From Chitinophagaceae bacterium (GTDB lineage: Bacteria; Bacteroidota; Bacteroidia; Chitinophagales; Chitinophagaceae), in contig JAEUVI010000534.1 in NCBI GenBank assembly GCA_016787105.1, forward strand, positions 1 through 17,506: a stretch of DNA of 17,506 nucleotides, given 5' to 3'. Made by a program: the position numbers and the translations under genes. Under the pieces are notes generated by a model that saw only the letters and a program-made list of their open reading frames with translations, was not told the DNA's origin and did no database searches. Every line of letters starts with the position of its first letter. The stretch's first letter is position 1. Positions 7,020 to 14,007 of the stretch are shown piece by piece.

Positions 7020-8015
7020 TTAGCTTACCCAGGCACCACTATATTGCTGGTATATAATAATAAATACTATCACCAGCCAGAATAAAATGGCCTGGAAAAT
7101 CTTTTTCTCCGAATAAATATATGCGCACCCGTGAAATGCCGCAAGCGGCACCGCTGCTATCACCCAGTTTTCAAGTGTATTGCCAGAATTAAAAAAAGGT
7201 ACCAATATCGCTGCAAGAAGGTAAAGCAGAACAATACTCCAGGCTTTTCGTACCTGTATAAGCATGCGGCGCAGGTTATTTTGCACATAATAGCCCCCGA
7301 GGATAAATAAAGCACAAAGAAAAAATGAACTCACCGCTATCCAGATCGATTGCCGAAAACGAGGCAGGTTGATGTCAATGTATGGCAATATTTTATCAAG
7401 GCCCCACTGGTTGGTAAGGAAAAGATAAACCAGGTAAAAATAATAGGGCGTTGTCATGCCAAGTATGCAAATAAGCCATTCGTTAAGACGAAAAGGACGC
7501 ATAAGCATGAGGCCGAAAATAGCCCAGATAATAAATATTACCGAAGGGAAAAAGATAAATGAGCAGATGCCGATACCCATGCCAACATTGAAAATTATGC
7601 CCTTTGCCTGCGTCATGTTATGTGTACGGAAAAGACCCGCCAATACCAAAATAAGAATGGTATTGACAAATAACGGTGCAGAAAAATAATTCCATTCCGG
7701 TACCAGCGATGTAACGATAAGATAAGCCATGCCCGGCAAAAAAGTTTGCCGCTGCATCATCCTGTTATCATTTATAACCTTATTAAGGCCTGCTGCTTGT
7801 ATGTAAATTAAAATATACGCAGCCAAAGCATATACAAATGAGGAAGATTTACCGACATCACTTAACAAAGAAAGTATAGCCCTGAAAAGAGGGCCGTCCT
7901 TTGGTTGACTCACAGGCACATGGGGATGCAAAAAAACCGGGATTTTTATAAGCATTCCGAATAGAAACAACAATAATATGTTAGCCGGTGTTTTTTGCTT
8001 GAATACGCCTGTCAC
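7020..8015 (-). CDS. DUF6427-like polytopic inner-membrane protein
   Basis: Integral membrane protein of 331 residues with about ten hydrophobic segments (roughly 12-30, 60-76, 92-105, 112-130, 140-157, 158-173, 180-200, 223-243, 259-276, 283-300, 305-323) and short loops. I recognise the overall pattern and MRPFRLNEWLI followed by GMTTPYYFYLVYLFL as those of the Bacteroidota family DUF6427, whose function is not known. The assignment is from memory and moderately sure. It begins 23 bases after the secreted 508-residue protein gene on the same strand, so the two are very likely co-transcribed. No catalytic motif or soluble domain is visible. Confidence 0.7.
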   Translation of the reverse strand: MTGVFKQKTPANILLLFLFGMLIKIPVFLHPHVPVSQPKDGPLFRAILSLLSDVGKSSSFVYALAAYILIYIQAAGLNKVINDNRMMQRQTFLPGMAYLIVTSLVPEWNYFSAPLFVNTILILVLAGLFRTHNMTQAKGIIFNVGMGIGICSFIFFPSVIFIIWAIFGLMLMRPFRLNEWLICILGMTTPYYFYLVYLFLTNQWGLDKILPYIDINLPRFRQSIWIAVSSFFLCALFILGGYYVQNNLRRMLIQVRKAWSIVLLYLLAAILVPFFNSGNTLENWVIAAVPLAAFHGCAYIYSEKKIFQAILFWLVIVFIIIYQQYSGAWVS

Positions 8016-8038
8016 AGATAAAGGATGCTATTGGTTTA

Positions 8039-9565
8039 TCAGTTATAATCGATTTTGGCAAAACAAATATAGTTACGATAAATACACGGAATGATAATTT
8101 GCTTTGAGCTCACCTGTTTACCATATTTCGGCATGAATTCATAACCTTTATCAAGATTCTTCAATGTAGGGTTCCGGTTTATCTGTCCGTCCGGCACTAC
8201 AGAATAATCATTGAGCAATAACATTCTTTTTTCCTGCTGGTTAAACAAAAAATGCAGTTGACCACCTGTATTCACCAATTGATAAGAAACCCTGAAGTCA
8301 CCATCATCATCAAACTGATCTTTGCTGATTACATTACTCCACTCCAGTTTCCCATCGTTGGCAAATGAAAGTATTACAATATTATCCGCATGAGATCGCA
8401 CAGCCTGGTTATTCCTGAAATTGTTATTGCGCCACCACATACTGCTGTAGTACGGGGAATAATAGTAATAATCGTAAGGCGACATGAAAGGGCTACCGTA
8501 CATATAATCCCAGCGATTCCATGAATTGTAACGCGAAGTAGTATAGTAAGCTTCGCTACCTATAATAAAACCACCATCTCTTTTTATTATCACATTTTTT
8601 ATAAAGTAGTCATTGAATGCCATTTTTATATTGGCATCGCCTTTCGCTTCTTTGCGCAGCTCTTCGCTGAACGTGAGAATGTTCTGCATAATGGGCTGGG
8701 CCGAAGCTTTATCCCATACATAAAAATAAAATCCATCAATATTACCACGACGCTGCTTATAATAAAAAGAAGTAAGAAAATACCGCTTATTGTAATTATC
8801 TACTTTGATATGTATTTCATCGAGCAGATTTTTGCCAAGATCAAGATTTCTACCGATTAAAGAGTCGGATAATGCGGGCTTAACAACAAGAGATACATTT
8901 TCAATATTATCATTATTGCTTCGCTTGAATTTTGCAAATACAATATCTCCGTCATTATCTACATAAAACTGATCGAGATAATCATTACGCTCTTCCATCG
9001 CCATGCGCATAACACTACGTTTAATCAGCTCCAGTTTATCATTGAAAAGAACAGTAGTAACGATATAGTTCTCCTTATTGCGGCTATTGATTTTAAAGAC
9101 CACAATTTTGCTCTTATCCTCACTGGAAATGGTTGAATACAGTTTATTATTAGCTGCAAAACCGATGTGGGTTGTATCGAGAGTTACCGGTTCTCCGACT
9201 TTTTTACCAAACGCATCAATAGTAGCACTCATACAATACACTACATTCTTGCGCTGGTATTGATAAATCACATACGTATAGTCGGTGTAAGGGAAAAAAT
9301 CAACATTAATGAGGCGATCGTCGGGAATATAGTCCATTTCCACCTTGCCTATTTGCTTCATATCGTTGTCATAAACAGCGATAAAATCCCGGTTGCGATT
9401 GTTTTTATATATAAGAAAATTGCTTCCGAATTTCCCGATTATTTCAAAATTCATACGGCGGCTATCGTCTCGCTCAGGTTCTGAATAGACAATCCGTTGT
9501 GCCTTTACCGAAACCCCGGTGAATAACATGACAACGCCTACCCATACCCTCAAATCTTTAAGCAT
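8039..9565 (-). CDS. Secreted protein of unknown function with a Tyr/Trp-rich patch
   Basis: I do not recognise this 508-residue protein by name. It has a signal peptide (about 1-22, ending SVKA, then QRIVYSEPERDDS). The rest is a long run of short beta-type segments in which hydrophobic strands alternate with Asp/Asn turns (DNDGDIVFAKF, KRDGGFIIGSEAYY, FANDGKLEWSNV), which suggests a beta-propeller-like fold. Residues 340-383 form an aromatic patch rich in Tyr and Trp, including DYYYYSPYYSSMWW. There is no lipobox, C-terminal sorting domain or catalytic motif. It is the first gene of the minus-strand block, divergent from kup, and 23 bases upstream of the DUF6427-like gene. Periplasmic or cell-surface location inferred. 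That it is a real gene is well supported by the signal peptide and unbroken length. Confidence 0.85.
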   Translation of the reverse strand: MLKDLRVWVGVVMLFTGVSVKAQRIVYSEPERDDSRRMNFEIIGKFGSNFLIYKNNRNRDFIAVYDNDMKQIGKVEMDYIPDDRLINVDFFPYTDYTYVIYQYQRKNVVYCMSATIDAFGKKVGEPVTLDTTHIGFAANNKLYSTISSEDKSKIVVFKINSRNKENYIVTTVLFNDKLELIKRSVMRMAMEERNDYLDQFYVDNDGDIVFAKFKRSNNDNIENVSLVVKPALSDSLIGRNLDLGKNLLDEIHIKVDNYNKRYFLTSFYYKQRRGNIDGFYFYVWDKASAQPIMQNILTFSEELRKEAKGDANIKMAFNDYFIKNVIIKRDGGFIIGSEAYYTTSRYNSWNRWDYMYGSPFMSPYDYYYYSPYYSSMWWRNNNFRNNQAVRSHADNIVILSFANDGKLEWSNVISKDQFDDDGDFRVSYQLVNTGGQLHFLFNQQEKRMLLLNDYSVVPDGQINRNPTLKNLDKGYEFMPKYGKQVSSKQIIIPCIYRNYICFAKIDYN

Positions 9566-9607
9566 ATATACCTGATTTTTTGCTGATTAAAGTTAAAGCT
9601 TAGCCTG

Positions 9608-9643
9608 CAAAATAGCTCTAAATATTTAGCCAATATTTGAGCC
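9608..9643. promoter_or_regulatory. Palindrome and tandem repeat in the divergent spacer before the secreted-protein gene
   Basis: CTAAATATTTAG (9618-9629) is a perfect 12-bp palindrome overlapping a tandem pair, AATATTTAGCC (9621-9631) and AATATTTGAGCC (9632-9643). On the reverse strand TATTTTG (9614-9608) resembles a -7 box missing one base. This may be the promoter and operator region of the minus-strand block; no regulator can be named. Confidence 0.3.
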
Positions 9644-9768
9644 GTTCAATACTTATATGAACGGGGAAAAACAGCAAAAAGTTGCATGCCTGCCGGCGTA
9701 ATTATCACCATTTACCAACAGAAAAAAGACGAACACTATGATATTTCTTCGAAATTAAAATTTGCATA

Positions 9769-9776
9769 TACCTTTG
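9769..9776 (+). promoter_or_regulatory. Candidate -7 box of kup
   Basis: TACCTTTG matches TAnnTTTG exactly. The best -33 candidates are imperfect (TTTC at 9744-9747, or TTCG at 9748-9751). Transcription would start near 9783, downstream of the TTG at 9762, which argues for the GTG at 9834 as the kup start. Confidence 0.45.
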
Positions 9777-9833
9777 CAACCTTATCCATACAGACCTAAC
9801 TCTGTACCGGACCCAAACATAAGTTTCAGCAAA

Positions 9834-11804
9834 GTGAAAATACCGACTAATAAAGTCACTGCCGCAGGATTAATTATTGCATTAGGAATTATTTACGGGG
9901 ATATCGGCACCTCGCCCTTGTATGTAATGAACGAAATTACCAATGGCAGGGCCGTAACCAACGACCTGATTCTGGGAAGTCTTTCCTGTATTATCTGGAC
10001 ACTCACCCTTCAAACAACGGTTAAATACGTTATTCTCACCCTCCAGGCAGATAACAGGGGTGAAGGTGGCATCTTTTCTTTGTATGCATTGGTAAGAAGG
10101 CAAAAAAAGTGGCTGGTTATTCCTGCTATGATTGGCGGCGCAGCCCTGATCGCAGACGGAATGATTACGCCACCTATTTCTGTGACCTCGGCCGTTGAAG
10201 GATTAAGACAGATTCCTGCTTTTCACGATATAGGCATATGGAATATCGTTTATATCGTTATAGCGATCCTAACAATATTGTTTTTTTTGCAACAGTTTGG
10301 CACCGCCTCGATTGGTAAACTGTTTGGACCAATCATGTGCCTCTGGTTTTTAATGATAGCAATATTGGGGGTAAACCATCTTTTCGATGATCTCAGCATT
10401 TTTAAAGCATTTAACCCCTACTATGCATTTGAATTACTAACACAATATCCGGGCGGATTCTGGTTATTGGGAGCGGTATTTTTATGTACCACCGGGGCAG
10501 AGGCATTGTATTCGGATCTGGGACACTGCGGAAAAGAAAATATCCGGATGACCTGGATATTTGTTAAAAGCTGCCTTTTATTGAATTACCTGGGACAGGG
10601 CGCCTGGTTAATACATAATTACAACGGGCAAACGATCACGCCAGAAATGATTACATCTGGCTTTCACTGCTTTTACGGCATCATGCCGCCATGGTTCAAA
10701 ATCTTTGGGGTCATAATTGCTACAACAGCCGCAGTCATAGCCAGCCAGGCCCTCATCAGCGGATCATTTACACTCGTAAGCGAAGCGATGCGATTGAATT
10801 TGTGGCCTAAATTAAAAATCAGCTATCCCACTGAAGAACGTGGACAGTTATATGTTCCAGGCATTAATTTTCTTCTTTTCTTCGGTTGTATCGGAATTGT
10901 TTTATACTTCAGGGAGTCTTCGAAAATGGGTGCTGCATACGGCCTTGCGATTACGCTTTGCATGATTGCGACCTCTATTCTTTTTGCGAACTATCTTATT
11001 TCAAGAAGAGTAAAATCGTACTGGGTTTACCTTTATCTCTTTGTTTATTTTTCAATTGAGTTCGGTTTTCTTTTTGCAAACCTCGATAAGTTCAAGCATG
11101 GTGGATATGTGACACTGGTTGTTGGTGGCGGTCTCTTTTCTATCATGTATATCTGGTACAGGGCAAGAAAAATCAAAAACAGGTATGTTGAGTTTGTACG
11201 CCTTGAACATTATATTCCAAAAATACAAGAGCTGAGTGCAGACAGGAGTGTGGCAAAATATGCTACCCACCTTGTTTATCTTACAAGCGCCAATAACCCG
11301 AAGGAAATTGAGCATAAAATCATCTATTCCATCCTGAATAAAAAACCCAAACGGGCAGATATTTATTGGTTTGTTCACGTTGATACCATGGACGATCCAT
11401 ATGCCTGCGAGTATAAAGTTGATCATATAATCCCCAATGATATAATCAGGGTAGAGTTCAGGCTGGGTTTCCGGATGGAGCCGCGTATTAACCTGATGTT
11501 CCGTAAAGTTGTAGAAGACCTTGTTGCAAACATGGAGGTAAATATCAGCAGCCGCTATGAGAGCCTTGCAAGCAGCAATACCGTGGGCGACTTCCAGTTT
11601 ATAGTAATGGAAAAATACCTGAGCCAGGATAATGAATTACCATTCTTTGAAAGAGTGATTATGAAGTTATATTTCTGGATCAAGGAAATCAGCCTTTCTG
11701 AAGAAAGAGGATTTGGCCTCGACGTAGGAAATGTGACTGTTGAAAAATTCCCACTGATTGTAACGCCTGTTACCAACCTCAAACTAAGACGTGTAGAAGA
11801 TTAA
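9834..11804 (+). CDS. kup: Kup-type potassium uptake protein
   Basis: Potassium-proton symporter of the KUP/HAK/KT family in the inner membrane; 656 residues from the GTG chosen here. GDIGTSPLY (residues 22-30), the family hallmark, begins the first membrane helix. GEGGIFSLYAL (about 70-80) and TGAEALYSDLGHCG follow. About twelve hydrophobic segments run to about residue 455, then a soluble C-terminal domain of about 200 residues. Start choice: the frame is also open from a TTG at 9762, adding a Pro-rich 24-residue extension unlike Kup N-termini, but an exact -7 promoter box lies inside that extension. The GTG puts GDIG at the usual distance. No Shine-Dalgarno helps either choice. The hydrolase gene follows 61 bases downstream on the same strand with no terminator, so an operon is plausible. 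Identity is firm; the start is moderately sure. Confidence 0.93.
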   Translation: MKIPTNKVTAAGLIIALGIIYGDIGTSPLYVMNEITNGRAVTNDLILGSLSCIIWTLTLQTTVKYVILTLQADNRGEGGIFSLYALVRRQKKWLVIPAMIGGAALIADGMITPPISVTSAVEGLRQIPAFHDIGIWNIVYIVIAILTILFFLQQFGTASIGKLFGPIMCLWFLMIAILGVNHLFDDLSIFKAFNPYYAFELLTQYPGGFWLLGAVFLCTTGAEALYSDLGHCGKENIRMTWIFVKSCLLLNYLGQGAWLIHNYNGQTITPEMITSGFHCFYGIMPPWFKIFGVIIATTAAVIASQALISGSFTLVSEAMRLNLWPKLKISYPTEERGQLYVPGINFLLFFGCIGIVLYFRESSKMGAAYGLAITLCMIATSILFANYLISRRVKSYWVYLYLFVYFSIEFGFLFANLDKFKHGGYVTLVVGGGLFSIMYIWYRARKIKNRYVEFVRLEHYIPKIQELSADRSVAKYATHLVYLTSANNPKEIEHKIIYSILNKKPKRADIYWFVHVDTMDDPYACEYKVDHIIPNDIIRVEFRLGFRMEPRINLMFRKVVEDLVANMEVNISSRYESLASSNTVGDFQFIVMEKYLSQDNELPFFERVIMKLYFWIKEISLSEERGFGLDVGNVTVEKFPLIVTPVTNLKLRRVED

Positions 11805-11809
11805 AACCA

Positions 11810-11837
11810 GTTTTAGGTTTTGAGTTTTAAGTGTTGT
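11810..11837. repeat. Short 7-bp tandem repeat in the kup-hydrolase spacer
   Basis: Four adjacent 7-mers: GTTTTAG, GTTTTGA, GTTTTAA, GTGTTGT. It starts six bases after the kup stop. Unit length and sequence recall GTTGTGA/GTTGTAA in the uvrA tract, so both may belong to one repeat family. Confidence 0.5.
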
Positions 11838-11865
11838 AGTTTACCATTAGAAAACTACGAACAAA

Positions 11866-12654
11866 TTGCCATTGTTTATCTGGTACATAATTGGCGGAAT
11901 AATTGCGTTGACAATCATCGCCTATTTTTTGCAGGAGAAATTCATTTTCAAACCTGAAAAACTCAGGCAGGATTTCCAGTTCAAATACGATGTGCCGTTT
12001 AAAGAATTGTTTTTCGATGTAGGGCCAGGTGTTCGTATCAATGGGCTTCATTTTTACAGGCCACAACCCAAGGGGTTGATCTTATATTTTCATGGCAATA
12101 CAAGAAGCATAAAAGGGTGGGCAAAATATGCACGTGATTTTTATCGTTATGACTACGACGTGATACTTGTTGATTACCGCGGGTTTGGCAAAAGCACCGG
12201 TAAGCGAAGTGAAAAGGAAATGATGGATGATATGCAGTTTGTATATGAAACGCTGCTGAAGCAATACCCCGAACATCACATTATCGTATATGGCAGAAGT
12301 ATTGGTAGCGGTTTCGCCAGTAAATTAGCGGCTGACAATAAACCGCGTTATCTCATTTTAGATTCCCCATATTATAATTTCAGAAGTGTAGCCGAACGAT
12401 TTCTTCCCTTTTTACCTGTACGCTATGTATTACGTTATCATTTGCGGACTGATAAATGGATACGCAGGGTAAATTGTCACACCTACATCATTCACGGTAC
12501 TAAAGACTGGTTGATACCGATAAAACAAAGCGAGGAATTGCAGAAAATCAATCCGCATAAAATTACCCTGATACGGATATATGGCGGTGGCCATAACAAT
12601 CTTCCCTCTTTTCATGAGTATCATAATTTCATCCGCGACATCCTGAAGTATTAA
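11866..12654 (+). CDS. Membrane-anchored alpha/beta hydrolase (BEM46/ABHD13-like), copy 1
   Basis: Serine hydrolase of 262 residues; substrate unknown. An N-terminal hydrophobic segment (about 4-21) is followed by YFLQEKFIFKPEKL, which marks a single-helix anchor. The alpha/beta-hydrolase core shows the oxyanion motif YFHGN (H76, G77), nucleophile elbow GRSIGSG (S145), acid D214 in HGTKDWLIP and H243 in GGGHNNL, so the catalytic triad is complete. The start is a TTG at 11866; another TTG at 11872 is possible and no in-frame ATG precedes the anchor. It is a clear paralog of the protein at 16681-17502. The 61-base spacing from kup suggests shared transcription. The family includes lipases, esterases and peptidases, so no reaction can be assigned. 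Confidence 0.88.
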   Translation: MPLFIWYIIGGIIALTIIAYFLQEKFIFKPEKLRQDFQFKYDVPFKELFFDVGPGVRINGLHFYRPQPKGLILYFHGNTRSIKGWAKYARDFYRYDYDVILVDYRGFGKSTGKRSEKEMMDDMQFVYETLLKQYPEHHIIVYGRSIGSGFASKLAADNKPRYLILDSPYYNFRSVAERFLPFLPVRYVLRYHLRTDKWIRRVNCHTYIIHGTKDWLIPIKQSEELQKINPHKITLIRIYGGGHNNLPSFHEYHNFIRDILKY

Positions 12655-12735
12655 TACGTTTTAACAATGATGTTAAGGATAATCTAATTCGTTTTCGTGT
12701 TGTTAACATTTATTCCCTTCTCCCGTCAGACATAT

Positions 12736-12744
12736 AAAGGAGGT
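12736..12744 (+). promoter_or_regulatory. Near-perfect Shine-Dalgarno of the lipoprotein gene
   Basis: AAAGGAGGT lies four bases before the ATG at 12749 and contains the complete GGAGG core. Such strong sites are uncommon in Bacteroidota and in this window, so high translation is likely. Confidence 0.8.
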
Positions 12745-12748
12745 ATTT

Positions 12749-13897
12749 ATGAAAGGGAAATTTTACACTTTAATGATTTTAAGTTTTGCGGCAATAGCCA
12801 TGGTCTCATGTAAATCTGCTTCTAAATTATACAAGCAGGGAAACTATGACGAAGCAGTAGAAGTAGCTGTAAAAAAGCTGCAGAAAAAACCTAATGATGC
12901 TGAATTACGTTCTATTATTCAAAGCGCTTACGAATACGCGGTAAATGACCACGAAAGCAGGATCCGCAACTATTCTGAAAGTAATAATGATTTAAAATGG
13001 GAATGGATTTATAACGAATACCAGGATTTGCAAAACTTGTATAATGCTATTTATAGTGCCCCTTCTGTATTCGAACTGGTACAACCTGTAAACTATTCTT
13101 CTTATATCACCACTTACCGTGAGAAAGCAGGTGACGCAAGAATAACAAGAGGTATGAATTGGATGGATCGGGGTGATAAGGAAAGTTTTAAAAAAGCTTT
13201 TTACGAATTTCAGGCAGCATTGTCTTTCAAACCTAGTGATATTAAAACTCAGGACATGATGGATGATGCGTACGATGCAGCGGTAACTCGTGTAGTAATC
13301 GCACAGGTTGATAACTATGGATTCCAGTTCAGTTCTTACAATAATTCATTCCAGTCTTCATCAGATGGTATTATACGCAACCTGCAAAACAATTCAGGAA
13401 ACTTTTTTGTACATTTCTATTCTGTAATGGATGCAAAATCAAAAGCCATCATACCAGACGAAGTAATTGAATTGCGCCTGAACCACATGGATATCGGCGG
13501 CCTGCAGGAAAGCAGGGATACAAGAGAAGTAAGTAAAGAAGTGGTAGTAAAAGAAACAGTGTACAAGCCAGATTCTGTAATAAAACAATATGCAAAGGTG
13601 AAAGCAAGAATAACCACTACGAGAAAAACAATATACTCAACCGGCGACCTGACAGTTACAGTGCGTGATAAAAACGGGAACTACCTGTGGAATGACCTGG
13701 TAACAGCCGATAACAGCTGGTCAACATCCTATGCATCTTATACAGGCGATGAAAGAGCGCTAAGTGAGGAAGATAAACGTTTTCTTAACAGCAGGGCAGA
13801 CAATATTCCACATGAATCTTACATTATAGATTGTATAAGACAGGAACTATATAACAATACACTTTACAGGATTAAAAATTATTATAGCCGTTACTAA
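12749..13897 (+). CDS. Lipoprotein with TPR-like N-terminal half, function unknown
   Basis: Protein of 382 residues with a lipoprotein signal: hydrophobic stretch (about 5-17), then AMVSC, placing the lipidated cysteine at 21. The residues after it (KSASK) lack an acidic surface-export signal, so a periplasm-facing location is more likely. Residues about 26-72 (KLYKQGNYDEAVEVAVKKL) and about 134-178 (GDKESFKKAFYEFQAALSFKP) resemble tetratricopeptide helices, a protein-binding fold. The C-terminal half is beta-rich and polar with no motif I know (VKARITTTRKTIYSTGDLTVTVRDKNGNYLW). The start is fixed by a near-perfect Shine-Dalgarno. Two terminators follow, so it is probably a single-gene transcript. 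It could be an envelope assembly factor, but that is a guess from the repeats alone. Confidence 0.87.
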   Translation: MKGKFYTLMILSFAAIAMVSCKSASKLYKQGNYDEAVEVAVKKLQKKPNDAELRSIIQSAYEYAVNDHESRIRNYSESNNDLKWEWIYNEYQDLQNLYNAIYSAPSVFELVQPVNYSSYITTYREKAGDARITRGMNWMDRGDKESFKKAFYEFQAALSFKPSDIKTQDMMDDAYDAAVTRVVIAQVDNYGFQFSSYNNSFQSSSDGIIRNLQNNSGNFFVHFYSVMDAKSKAIIPDEVIELRLNHMDIGGLQESRDTREVSKEVVVKETVYKPDSVIKQYAKVKARITTTRKTIYSTGDLTVTVRDKNGNYLWNDLVTADNSWSTSYASYTGDERALSEEDKRFLNSRADNIPHESYIIDCIRQELYNNTLYRIKNYYSRY

Positions 13898-13922
13898 CAA
13901 AAGACAGTCATGAAAAACGCCT

Positions 13923-13948
13923 GAAGGATACGAAAAACCGTATCCTTC
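13923..13948 (+). terminator. Intrinsic terminator of the lipoprotein gene
   Basis: GAAGGATACG, loop AAAAAC, CGTATCCTTC is a perfect 10-bp stem followed by TTTTATT, 25 bases past the stop. A typical intrinsic terminator. Confidence 0.85.
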
Positions 13949-13957
13949 TTTTATTAA

Positions 13958-13987
13958 AAAGCCCCACGATATAAACCGCGGGGCTTT
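13958..13987. terminator. Bidirectional terminator serving mainly the metalloprotease gene
   Basis: AAAGCCCC pairs with GGGGCTTT, with two further pairs beyond one mismatch. T-rich sequence follows on both strands. It lies 20 bases past the metalloprotease stop and just after the first terminator, giving a tandem stop between convergent genes. Confidence 0.8.
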
Positions 13988-14007
13988 ACTTTTATTTATA
14001 GCAAAAA

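Noticed and set aside
12661..12676. TTAACA/TGTTAA hairpin as a terminator after the first hydrolase
   Set aside because: Only six mostly A-T pairs and no T run follows; too weak to call.
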